From positions 1-64,000 of the forward strand of contig JAVKNF010000012.1 of NCBI GenBank assembly GCA_031537795.1: 64,000 nucleotides of DNA, given 5' to 3'. The position numbers were made by a program, and so were the translations under genes. Below are positions 1 through 10,700 of this stretch, one piece after another. This DNA comes from JAVKNF01 sp031537795 (lineage in GTDB: Bacteria; Pseudomonadota; Alphaproteobacteria; Rickettsiales; Deianiraeaceae). A model generated the notes under the pieces. That model saw only the letters and a program-made list of their open reading frames with translations. It made no database searches and had not been told where the DNA came from. Each line of letters opens with the position of its first letter. Position 1 is the stretch's first letter.

Positions 1-130
1 GCTTCCTCTTTTGATTTTCCTACTGCTGGTAATGCTGCTTCCTCTTTTGATTTTCCTACTGCTGGTAATGCTGCTTCCTCTTTTGATTTTCCTACTGCTG
101 GTAATGCTGCTTCCTCTTTTGATTTTCCTA
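1..130. repeat. 36-bp perfect tandem repeat inside a coding region
   Basis: Three identical 36-bp units occupy 1-36, 37-72 and 73-108, followed by a 22-bp partial unit to 130. The array probably continues beyond the left edge. The period is a multiple of three, so copy number can change without breaking the minus-strand frame; each unit encodes GKSKEEAALPAV. Confidence 0.95.
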
Positions 131-1244
131 GATTAGATGCGTTGTTTATTTCCTGTTTTTTTGGTTCTTGTTTGCTTTCTAAAACTGAGATAGAAAGCAA
201 ATGTGGCAATTTATTTTCAGGAAACAATTGTTTAATTGTACCTTTTATTAGAATCTCTTTATTATGTACTTCTGAACATAAAGTTTCCAAAAAGGATGTA
301 TTATCACGCCAAACAGTTTTTGCTGTAACAAACATAGTTCTTTTCTCTTCTTCAGAGAATTCTCCATATCTATCTGCAAATTGTTCTAAAATATTCAAAT
401 TATGACTATCTCTCACTATTCTACAAAGTTGAAGAGCTATATCTTCAAAATTAGTAAGATCTAGTTTTCTGAAATTATTATAATCTCTCTCTTCTTTAAT
501 ATTATCTGAAAAATATAAATCATTCCAAGAAGGAAAGTATTGAAATTTATATGTTGATAATTCTTTTAAGAAAGGATTTTCTTCCGGAACTATGTTTTTC
601 TTATTTTCTTCAATTGGAGTGTCTGACTCAAAGATTCTAATGGCATCTATTCTTCTCAAAGACTGATTATTTAGAAAATGTTTTATTGCATTCTCCAAAT
701 ATATTACATTAACAGTTATTTCAATTTCTTCTGCTTCATCTTTTATATTTATACTGTTAAGTTTTTTAAATTGCATAAATTTTTTTCTTTCAATATTCCC
801 GTAATATCTTCTTACAAATAATTCTTGATGTGCTGTATTTTTTTCATTAAATAATATTCCATACTCTTTTTCTAATGAAGCTCTAAGTTCATTAAAAGGC
901 TTACTCTTGGACTTAAAATTGATAGTCATCATGTTTTGTATTGAGATGTATTCTTTCCATAATGCCACCGATTGGTCTACATTTTTTTGAATTGCTGTCT
1001 CACTAGCAAGAGATGGCATATCTTCCATTTCAAGATCCGTAACTTTTATAGATGTATTATCACTTTGTGATTTTGTAATAGTATATGTTCTTTGTTGACC
1101 ATCCGACTTGATTTTTAAAAATGGTCTATTCGCTTTTAAATATCTTCTAAGTTTTTCGATATCTGGAAAGTGATTTAACATTTTAATGCTATTTTGCACT
1201 TCTTTTTCTTCTTGCAATGTTTTTTTTAATGTTTTTCTTATCAT
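1..1244 (-). CDS. Hypothetical protein with C-terminal 12-residue tandem repeats (partial, runs off the left edge)
   Basis: An open frame runs from ATG at 1244 down to the window edge with no stop, so 414 codons are seen and the C-terminus is missing. I do not recognise the family. The product starts MIRKTLKKTLQEEKEVQ, has no signal peptide or membrane segment, and reads as a soluble, charged alpha/beta protein for about 370 residues. Near residue 372 it changes abruptly into a perfect tandem repeat of GKSKEEAALPAV, three full copies plus a partial one before the edge. Codon use (AGA, AAA, TTA rich) matches the neighbours. The start is fixed by the first ATG of the frame; a weak promoter-like pair (TTGTTT, 17 bp, TAAAAT) lies upstream. 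It is divergent from alaS. The repeat tail suggests a surface or host-interaction protein, which is inference only. Confidence 0.8.
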   Translation of the reverse strand, partial: MIRKTLKKTLQEEKEVQNSIKMLNHFPDIEKLRRYLKANRPFLKIKSDGQQRTYTITKSQSDNTSIKVTDLEMEDMPSLASETAIQKNVDQSVALWKEYISIQNMMTINFKSKSKPFNELRASLEKEYGILFNEKNTAHQELFVRRYYGNIERKKFMQFKKLNSINIKDEAEEIEITVNVIYLENAIKHFLNNQSLRRIDAIRIFESDTPIEENKKNIVPEENPFLKELSTYKFQYFPSWNDLYFSDNIKEERDYNNFRKLDLTNFEDIALQLCRIVRDSHNLNILEQFADRYGEFSEEEKRTMFVTAKTVWRDNTSFLETLCSEVHNKEILIKGTIKQLFPENKLPHLLSISVLESKQEPKKQEINNASNLGKSKEEAALPAVGKSKEEAALPAVGKSKEEAALPAVGKSKEE

Positions 1245-1430
1245 ATTTTATTAACAATATGATTTTAATCTAATTCAATATAAAAAACAAGTAAAATAAT
1301 CTTTTATTTACGAAAATCAATTATACATTACATAAATTAATCAAATTAAACTAAAAAAGAGATCAAACAATTAAAATAAATTGATTTTAATAAATTATTA
1401 ATAATTGATATAGTTAACTCAATTCATTCA

Positions 1431-3935
1431 ATGAAAATAAAAGATTATAGAGATATTTTTATTAAATTTTACGAAAGAAATACACATAAAATCCTTCCTT
1501 CTAGCTCTTTAATTCCTGCTGAAGATAAAAGTTTAATGTTCACAAACTCTGGAATGGTACAATTTAAGGATTATTTCACAGGAATAAAACCAACCCCTGA
1601 AGAAAATATTGCAACAATTCAAAAATGTTTAAGAGCAGGAGGTAAGCACAATGATCTGGACAATGTAGGTTATACAAACCGTCATCATACATTTTTTGAG
1701 ATGATGGGGCATTTTTCATTTGGAAAATACTTCAAAGAAGAAGCAATAAAATTAGCTTGGGAATGTATAACAAAAGAATTCTCTTTTGAAAAAGAAAAAT
1801 TATACGTTACAGTTTTTCACGAAGATGAAGAAACCTTTAATTTGTGGCAAAAAATTGCAAATTTAGGAAGTGACAGAATTATTAAAATTAAAACTCAAGA
1901 TAACTTTTGGTCTATGGGAAACACTGGCCCATGTGGCCCTTGCAGTGAAATTTTTTACGATTTAGGAGAAAATGCTAAAAATGTTATAAATGGCAATTTT
2001 TCTGGCGGAGTTGGAGAAAGTGATAGATATGTTGAGATTTGGAATTCTGTTTTTATGCAATTTGAAAAATTTGAAGATGGCTCAATGAAACCTCTCGCAA
2101 AAAAATGTATAGATACAGGTGCAGGGCTTGAAAGAATAATGACTTTAAAAGAAGAAAAAGTTGATAACTATGAATCATCTTTCTTTCAAGAATTGATTCA
2201 AGAAATTGCAAATATATATAAGGTTGACTCAAAAAACCCAAAATATTTCCACAGTTTAAGGGTAATTTCAGACCATATTAGAGCAATCTCTTTTATGATT
2301 TGCGACAATATTTTACCAGGAAGAAACGGTAGAGAATATGTCTTGAGGAGAATTATGCGTCGAGCTATGAGATACGCTCATATTCTTTCTGAAACTGGCA
2401 TCTCTCTTCATTTAATTCTTGATAAACTTTGTGAAATAATGCCTTTCTATTCTGAATTACAAGAGAATAAAGAAAAAATTAAAAATATTATAAATAAAGA
2501 AGAAATAGATTTCAAAGAACTATTAATTAATGGTCTACAACTCTTAAATGATGAAATGAAGAAGAATAATAATTTTATTTCAGGTGAAATTGCTTTTAAA
2601 TTATACGACACATTTGGCTTTCCTCTTGATTTAACAGAAGATTTTGCAAGAGTTAATAAAATCAAGATTGATATAAAGAAATTTAAAGAATTAATGGAAA
2701 ATCAGAAAAATCTTGGAAAAGCTAATCAAAAAATTATAAAAAATGATATAACAGCAGACTTTACAAATCATTTAAAAGAAAATTTTAAACCTAATGAAAA
2801 ACTTTATTATGATAATCTGACTCAAAATAATGCTTCCCTGATTGGCATTTTTGATTTAAACTTTAAACAAAAAATTTATGTGAAAAATGAAGAATGTTAT
2901 ATTTTATTAGATAAGACCTGTATTTACCCAGAGGGAGGTGGTCAAGTTTGCGATGAAGGTTTTATTTTTTTTAGAGAAAAAAATGAAAGCTGTAAAATTC
3001 TTCACACAATAAAGGTTGGAGAATTTATTCTGCATAAGATTTTAATAATAAACGAGATTAAAATAAAATGCCAAGTCGAAGTTCAATCTTTAAGAAAGAA
3101 TGTGTCTGCAAATCATACGGCAACTCATATTTTACAAGCTGCTTTAATTAAAATTCTAGGAAAAGAAGTTCAACAAAAAGGCTCAAGCGTAAATGAAAGC
3201 GGTTTAAGATTTGATTTTTCATACTCTGGGCAAATCTCAGAAATAAAAAAATTAGAAATTGAAAATAAAATCTGTGAGATTATTAAAGATTCTTTACCAG
3301 TCTATATTGAAGAAAAAAATATAGAAGACGCAAAAAAAACTGGAGCTCTCGCCTTTTTTGACGAAAAATATGGAGATAAAGTCCGAGTAATTTCAATCTT
3401 AAATAATAATCTAAACTTTAAATCAATTGAGTTGTGTGGCGGAACACATATCAAAAATACCAAACAAATTGGTGATTTCTATATTTCAAAATGCTCTTCA
3501 ATTGGATCAGGAGTTATTAGAATTGAAGCTGTGACAGGTGAAATTGCCACGATTCAAAAAAATGAAACTCTAAAATTAAACAAGGAACTTGAAGAAATGA
3601 AAAAAGAAAATTTACATAACAATAAAAAAATAACAGAGCTGGAATGCGAATTAGGAAAAACAAAAATTGAAGGAATAGCAAATAATGAATTTCAATTGAA
3701 AGTTGTGAATTATTCTAGAGATTCCCTATTAAAAATTGCTAACAATTTTAAAAATGAAAGAAACGGAATTTTAAAGATTTTCAATAAAGATACAACCACA
3801 AATAAAACATTTGTGATTTTTGCAAAATCTAAAAATAACACAGAATATGATTGCAAAAAAGAATTATTAGAATTTCTAAAAGACAAAAACGGAAACGGAG
3901 GTGGAAATAATGAAATGGCTCAAGGAAGTTTTTAA
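1431..3935 (+). CDS. alaS: Alanyl-tRNA synthetase
   Basis: Charges tRNA-Ala with alanine in the cytoplasm. The 834-residue product begins with the class II catalytic core (FTNSGMVQFKDYFTG near residue 37, then RHHTFFEMMGHFSFG near 84). Further on are the tRNA-recognition region with LPGRNGREYVLRRIMRRAMRY near 295, the editing domain with the zinc-binding NHTATHILQ near 561 and CGGTHI near 668, and a C-Ala tail ending in a Gly-rich GNGGGNNEMAQGSF. The family is usually about 870-880 residues, so this copy is slightly short, mostly through trimmed linkers. It is first in a two-gene unit: the downstream transporter starts inside its last codons. The ATG at 1431 gives the conserved N-terminus. 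Confidence 0.97.
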   Translation: MKIKDYRDIFIKFYERNTHKILPSSSLIPAEDKSLMFTNSGMVQFKDYFTGIKPTPEENIATIQKCLRAGGKHNDLDNVGYTNRHHTFFEMMGHFSFGKYFKEEAIKLAWECITKEFSFEKEKLYVTVFHEDEETFNLWQKIANLGSDRIIKIKTQDNFWSMGNTGPCGPCSEIFYDLGENAKNVINGNFSGGVGESDRYVEIWNSVFMQFEKFEDGSMKPLAKKCIDTGAGLERIMTLKEEKVDNYESSFFQELIQEIANIYKVDSKNPKYFHSLRVISDHIRAISFMICDNILPGRNGREYVLRRIMRRAMRYAHILSETGISLHLILDKLCEIMPFYSELQENKEKIKNIINKEEIDFKELLINGLQLLNDEMKKNNNFISGEIAFKLYDTFGFPLDLTEDFARVNKIKIDIKKFKELMENQKNLGKANQKIIKNDITADFTNHLKENFKPNEKLYYDNLTQNNASLIGIFDLNFKQKIYVKNEECYILLDKTCIYPEGGGQVCDEGFIFFREKNESCKILHTIKVGEFILHKILIINEIKIKCQVEVQSLRKNVSANHTATHILQAALIKILGKEVQQKGSSVNESGLRFDFSYSGQISEIKKLEIENKICEIIKDSLPVYIEEKNIEDAKKTGALAFFDEKYGDKVRVISILNNNLNFKSIELCGGTHIKNTKQIGDFYISKCSSIGSGVIRIEAVTGEIATIQKNETLKLNKELEEMKKENLHNNKKITELECELGKTKIEGIANNEFQLKVVNYSRDSLLKIANNFKNERNGILKIFNKDTTTNKTFVIFAKSKNNTEYDCKKELLEFLKDKNGNGGGNNEMAQGSF
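3897..3902 (+). promoter_or_regulatory. Shine-Dalgarno inside alaS that sets the transporter start
   Basis: GGAGGT lies 7 bases before ATG 3910 and inside the codons for the Gly-rich AlaRS tail. It is a rare strong ribosome site in this window and favours ATG 3910 over GTG 3901. Confidence 0.7.
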
Positions 3936-4794
3936 TATAAAGAATTACAGCTTAAAAATACTTTATATTTTTGGAGTATTTTGCGGTGTGTTTGGGACTG
4001 TTCTAATAAAATACCTAGGAATTTCAAAATTACTAACTGTTAACGAGATAATATTTTTCAGGGCTTTATTAGGTTTTCTTATTATTCTTCCTTTTTGTTA
4101 TAAGGAGATCTTTATAATAAATTTTAGAAATAAATTTAATAAAAAATCTTTATTTTTCTTTTTTATCTTGCAAATTTTTTCAATCTGTAGCACTTATTCT
4201 TGGCATTATGCAATACAGTTAATTCCTGTAAATAATGCAATTTTAATATCATATCTTGGGCCTATTTTTACATCTTTATTAGCATATTTATTTTTCAAAG
4301 AAAGCATAAAATTCAATAAAATAATTCTTTTATTTTTAAACATAATTTTAATCTCTTTAATTTATAAATTTCAAAAAGATAATTTTAAAATAGCCTATAT
4401 ATTTATTATGTTTGATGTATTTTTATTTTACGGAATGATAGCTATTTGTAGTAAAAAATTAAAAGAATTTTCTACAAATTTTTTAATTCTCTCTAGATTC
4501 TTTTTTTTAATCCCATTTTCTCTTCTATTTTTAAAAAAATTATCAACTCCAACAATTAAAAACTTTACTCTAATAACAATTTTAACTATAACTGCTACAA
4601 TTCAAAGATTTTTATTTACATATACTTATCAGAAATCTGGAATATCATCATTTCAACATTTTAAATATTTCAGTGTAGTGTTTTCAATAATTTTAAGCTA
4701 TATTTTTCTTTCCGAAGGTCAAAATATCAAAACAATTATTAGTGTTTTTTTCTTGTTATCTGTAAATTATCTTTATGAAAAATATTCTAAATAG
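3910..4794 (+). CDS. EamA/DMT-family membrane transporter
   Basis: A 294-residue protein with about ten hydrophobic helices, the layout of the drug/metabolite transporter superfamily (two EamA repeats). The first repeat shows FGTVLIKYLG and NEIIFFRALLGFLIILPF; the second begins near residue 150. A GTG at 3901 is in frame, but ATG 3910 has a GGAGGT seven bases upstream (3897-3902), so I take 3910. The gene overlaps the alaS end by 26 bp and should be translationally coupled. In Rickettsia a DMT member imports S-adenosylmethionine, so metabolite import from the host is plausible here, but the substrate cannot be read from sequence. Its 3' end overlaps the convergent giant gene by 8 bp. Confidence 0.85.
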   Translation: MKWLKEVFNIKNYSLKILYIFGVFCGVFGTVLIKYLGISKLLTVNEIIFFRALLGFLIILPFCYKEIFIINFRNKFNKKSLFFFFILQIFSICSTYSWHYAIQLIPVNNAILISYLGPIFTSLLAYLFFKESIKFNKIILLFLNIILISLIYKFQKDNFKIAYIFIMFDVFLFYGMIAICSKKLKEFSTNFLILSRFFFLIPFSLLFLKKLSTPTIKNFTLITILTITATIQRFLFTYTYQKSGISSFQHFKYFSVVFSIILSYIFLSEGQNIKTIISVFFLLSVNYLYEKYSK

Positions 4795-7700
4795 AAGAAA
4801 TATGAGGAATTTTATTAAGATTAATTAAATTAATTTTAGCTGTACTTGAATTACTGGAATTAATTAAATCTGTACTCGAATTTACTAAATTATTATTAAA
4901 AATATTAGAATTCGAAATAAAAATAGCTGCCACTGAAAACAAAATCAAAACCGCTATTAAGATTACAAGAGAATCATTATCTTTTTCTTTCGTGAGGTCT
5001 GCATCTTGAGGTTCGGAAGCGGTATTTAATATTTGAAAACTATTCTCATTTGGCTGTATATAATTATTTCTAAACTTTTTAATAGGTTTAAAAATATAAC
5101 TCTCGGAAGCTTTTATTTCCTCTTTTCGACCTCGAAAAAATATCTTTTTTTCATTTTCTTCATTTTTAAATCTATCTTTTGAGAAATCGTAAATATCTTG
5201 CTTATCTTTTTCAAAAGAATCAGGACTGAAAGTAAAAGATCTTTGCCCTTCTTTTATAGGAATATTTTTATTTTTGTTGTTGATTTTTTCTTTAGTTTTC
5301 TTCTTAATTTCTCCTTGTATTTTTTTATATTCCTCAAAAACATCCATAATTGAAGATAATTGCTCTGTTTTGATTTTTTTAGCAATTTTTTCTTTTCCTA
5401 TTAAATCTAACACATTTTCAATTTTTAGATCTTGGTCTTTCAATAAATCTTTAGTCTTCTCTTCAATTCCTCCGTCATCTTTTAAATCTTCTGTTATAGG
5501 AGACAATATAGAAGCTAAATCTGCTCTTAATTTTGAAGTTTTAAGATCTAAAATAGAAGAATTTTTAGGGTTAGGAAATACTGATTTGTTAACAGGAGGA
5601 TTAGCGTGTTCTTCTTTCTTAAATTCTTCAGCTAATTTACCAGCTTTAGATATTAAGATTTCTTTCTTAATATCTTCTGGGTTTTTATTCTTCTCTTTAA
5701 TATCTCTTATCACGAACCCTATATAAATTTTATTGTTATTTTCATATTTATCTCTAAAATTTTTATCTGCAATAAAAGATACCGTGTTTCTCTCTGCTTG
5801 ATAATTCAATCTTTGAGCTCCATCATTCTGTAAATTTCTTACAATTATATCAAATAATTCTTTAGACGTATCATGTTCAGATTCTAATTTAATTTCAAAT
5901 TTATTAAAACTAATATGACAAAATGATATTCCGTAGCTTTTCAAATTTTCTATCATTCTTTCAGAAGGAAAATTTATTTTTATTTTCTCTTTTTTGTTTT
6001 TTAGATCCTGCAGATTGACCACACCTTCTGACGTAATTCTTTTTGGTGCATTTCTAGTTTCTTGATTCTGTTGATCTGCCAGATCTTCTATTTCCGCTTC
6101 TTTATAGAATTTCTTAAGCCCTATTTTAGAATAGGTATAGACTCTTTCTTTAAGATCGTAATATTCTTTAAATTTATCTTTATCTTTGAATTCTAAATCA
6201 AGAACATTTTGTTCTCCGTTAGAAGCACTCTTGATGATATGTTCTATGTTTAAAATTCTCTTCTCTTTCCCTGACAACTTCTCCCATTCATAAAGACTAG
6301 AATCAGCATCATCTTGATAATCTTTGCTAGCTAAAGAAGATTTTAAAGATGATATATTAATATATTGCTCTGTAGATGGAATTAATCTCGAGTCTCCTTC
6401 GTTTAAATGTATTTTTGCTTCAACGTTAACATTTCCATTCTTTACGGTTTTACTAAATGTTACAGGGAATCTATACTTTACAGTTTGCTCTACCTGAATT
6501 TGAGTATCTACATAATCTTTATTTTTTATACAAAAATTTTCTCTCTCTTGTAAATTACTAAATGTTATTATTTTCCGACTATCTCCATTTCTAAAATTCC
6601 TTACATTAAAATGAGAAACATCTAAAACACCAGAATATAAAACCTCAAGAGGGTTCAGATAATCTGCATAAACTTTAAATTCCTTATATCCTCTATTATC
6701 AGGGTCTGGTGTTTCTTCCTTCCAACTATTTGTTTCCAAGATACCAGTTAAAATAAAAAGATTTTCTTCTGATTTATATTTTTCTTTTTCTCTATTTTCT
6801 AAATTCTCAATATAAATTTCTTTATAACCTAAAACAGAACCTCCATCAACTGAACTTACTTTATTATTTAAGACAATCGAAATAGGCTTCTCGGTCAAAG
6901 ATTCCAAGACTGATTCAAAGTCTACAACATTTCTATCTGAATCAATCGTACTTGTTGTTGATTTATCTTCTGGGTTTTCTTGTTTTGATTTATAATTTTC
7001 TTCAACTCTTGATCTGATATCTTCTATATCTTTGATGTATTTTTCTTTCAGGCAAGCTTCATTTACTAATAATTGAGGAAGAATCCTATTACATAACGCA
7101 ACATGTAAAAGATTTAAATCTTCTGGGTTTTCAGTAAAAAGTATATCTTTATAATCTTGTTGAAATTGCGAGAAGATTATTTTTGAATTTTCTATTAAAG
7201 AGCTTTCATTTTCCGCATCAAATTTTTTATTATTGTTTATCACCTCTTTTAATAAAATTAAATAATATAAAGTTAATTTGTCAAAAATTCTTGATTTCTT
7301 TCTTTTTTCTCTAGCGGTTTCAACTGTTTTTTTGCTATTTTTTTCATAGCATTCTTTTATAGCTTCGAAAGCATTTTTAGATCTATAGTTATCACTTTTA
7401 TTATCTTTTAACAATGTATATGTATCTCCTTTTGCACCTCTTCTACCAGATCTACCTAGTACTTGAATATATTCTCTCCAAGTAATATCTTTTGCACAAT
7501 TTATTATCATCAAACCATCTTTATGTCTAGGCTTCCAATCTGTTCCCCTTCCAACTAAACCAGTACCTATAACTATAGAGTTATTTTTCATTACTTCTTC
7601 TATTTTTCCCTCTCTTTCTTTATCTGTTTCTTTTCCTGTTATTTCTATAACACTGCCTCCAATCAATTTTTTAATTTCTTTTAAATGATTAATATTGTCA

Positions 7701-10700
7701 ACAATTATCAAAACTGGTTGAAGTTTTCCATTATCGTTTCTTCTTTGTTCTTTTAAAATGTGTTTTAAATTTTTTTCAAAATCTTCATCACTTTCAGCAA
7801 AATAAGGACATATATCTTCTCTTTGAAAAGGTTGAGAAATTGGAATCTGAATTGTATCTATATTACTAAACTTTAATTCTGCTTCAGTTCCTAAAGTCCC
7901 TGAAATTCCCATACAGGAATTTGAATACTCTAACAATTGAGCTATAGAACCCTTTGTATAAGTATTTGTTTGTTTTTCTTGTATAAAAATTTCATTTTTC
8001 TCTCGTTCTAAATGTTTTGTTAAAGTTTGATGAACATAATCTCCCCATTTCCCTGAAACCAATTCACCTGTAGATTTTGATATAATTTTTACAATTTTTC
8101 TTTTTACTTCAAAACCATTTTCAAAAGAATTCGCTTCAATAATTGCATAATCTTTATCTTCTATTAAATGTTTTATTTTATCTCTTGCTTTAAGCATTCT
8201 TGTTATTTGCTCTTCTGCTTTCTCTTCATTACCAAATATTTTAGTCAGGCCTGCGTATAAATCTTTCGGAATTAATTCTATCAATTGCTTTGAATCTTTA
8301 ATATTTTCTGTTCCTGTAGTTGATTTGATTTTATCTATATAATAAATAATATCTGATATTAATTTGTCTGCATTGCTTTCATTTTCGCAAGTTGCTTGCC
8401 ATACAGTGCCTGCAAAATCTATAGATGTATCGACTTCGTCTAATAAAGTGAACATCTTATCTCTCTTTGCAATATTTCTTCTTTCTAATTCACATTCCTC
8501 AAATCTTTTATCTTCTAATAGAAAAAATATATCTGAAGGAATTCCATAAAATATACAGGGTTTTTTATTTAGAAGTTCTTTTGTTTTGGTTAAATTACCG
8601 GAGCCTACAACAGAGGTATTTTCTATTCCTATAAAGTTATAAAATTCTTTGCTTTCTCGTAATCCTGCTCTTGCCAAGTCTGAAGTTGAAGATGTTAAAA
8701 AAGTTGTATTCTGTGTTAAAGCTTTAAATGCAGCTGTTATACCTCCTATTACTGTTTTGCCCTGCCCTGTTGATATCTCTAGATTTACTTTTGTGGTTTC
8801 TTCCTCTGTTCCTAAAATTATAGAGCTAATTTGCATTAAATCTGGGTATATTTTACCTGAAACTCTATAATAGCTTTCAAATAATAAGGCATATAATTCA
8901 GTTTTAGCTCCAGCTTTTGTATAAGCGTTTCCACCTGAAGAAGAAAGAACTGTAGAGCAATGTTTTATTTTTTTCTGAATCTCAACATCTGTTAAATTGT
9001 ATACTTCTTCGGCTATTGCATTTATAGAGTAGATTCTATTTTTCAAACTCTCAACTAAATTAGGGTCTTTTTTGCCATATAATTTTTTTAATAAATCAAC
9101 AAACCCTATTTGATGCAAGGAATTGTCTTTTTTAAAATTTCTTTTGCCGTTTTTATTTCTCTGCCATCTTCTAGTCAAACTTTCTAGTTCAATATTTACT
9201 CTCTCTCTTTCTTTTTGATATTCTATTTTATTGGTTTTATATCTTTCTACTTTATCTTTCATTTTTTGAGAGAAAAAATATTCATTATTATCTAAAAGAT
9301 TCTTTAAAAAACTATCAAATACTTCTTTGCCTAAAGCTTTCGTTTTGAAAAACTCTTCAATTGTATACCCGATAAAATGATTGCTTCTTGAGCCTATAAA
9401 TTCTTTAAAAGTTTTCTTTTTATTGTCAGACGGATCTAATACAAGAAGATCACCAATGTATTGACTCTTTATATTATTATAAATTGCACTATATCTTGTA
9501 ATATCAGATAAAACATAAGTAAGATTTTCCGTTGCAACCAATTCTAGTTGATCTTCCCTAACAGGGCATATTGGTCTTATTAAAAATGTAATTTTATCAT
9601 ATATTGAATTAAAAAAATCTCTTTTTTTGCTATCACTTTTTAGAGATTCTATTATTGTCTGCTTTAAATCAGGTGTATAACCTGAATAATTAAGTACTGT
9701 TTTTATTTTTTCAAGTAATTCTTTACCTGATTCGATATCTCCAATCTCTTCAGATTTTAAGAATCCAATTAATATATCTTTATACTGTAAATATTCTTCT
9801 GTAAATAATTTATAGAAAAACCCTAAATTTTGCTCACTATAGATTCTTTCTAAATCATCTTTATTTAATTTTTTTGCTTCCGAATTAATAAGTTCTATAA
9901 GTTGGATGTAAGTCTTAATAGATATTTCTTTAGTATCTGGATTATTACACGATACGAGCAATGCAGAAAGTGCATTAAATTTTTGACCTTCTACAAATAA
10001 AGCAAGATGTTCTTTAAAAATTAATGGGTTATATTTTATTTTTCTACTTCTTAATTTAGATTCAATAGTCTCAATAATCTTAATATGCTTTTGAATTTCA
10101 TTTATATTGTTGCCTTTTAGAATTACTCTTTTTTGTTCAAAAGTTAAATATTTTGAATTGTAAATTATAAGATCTGCATCTTTTTCTTTAGTTGAAATCA
10201 GTAAATTATAATCAAAAAATAGAGGTTTTACAGCTCTATTTTTTTCATAAAGTGTATTAATGTATTTTAAATTATCTTCTTTTGTTGCTTCTTTTAAACT
10301 ATTAACAATTTCAATTACTCTGTTTGGTTCATTTTTATATATATTAAAAGATAAAGCTAATTTATTTAAGATGAAATCATTTGATGCTTGATTATTAGAA
10401 GAATAAACTAGATCACGAATTTCTTCTAATTTGCATTTTTCAGAATGAGATAAAACTTTACCTCTTAATTCAAATGTTCTTATAAATACTAGGTTAAAAA
10501 GATCTTTTTTAATTTTATCATCTTGATTTCCACTATATACAATAAAGATTCCTGTAGATAAGCTATGTATTTTGAAATCTGGATAATGCATTAATATATT
10601 TCTTATGCTTTCTCCTTCGTTGAAGAAATATGCTCCATTTTCACCTGATATTTCGATGCAATTTTGGCTGAAATTAAACTCTCTAATATTTTCTGGAATA

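Noticed and set aside
1..130. CRISPR array
   Set aside because: The 36-bp units are directly adjacent with no spacers and lie in frame in a protein.
5274..5726. 150-codon plus-strand frame within the giant gene
   Set aside because: It is antisense to a long conserved-looking minus frame, and no motif or ribosome site supports it; the same applies to 8364-8870 and 10605-10913.
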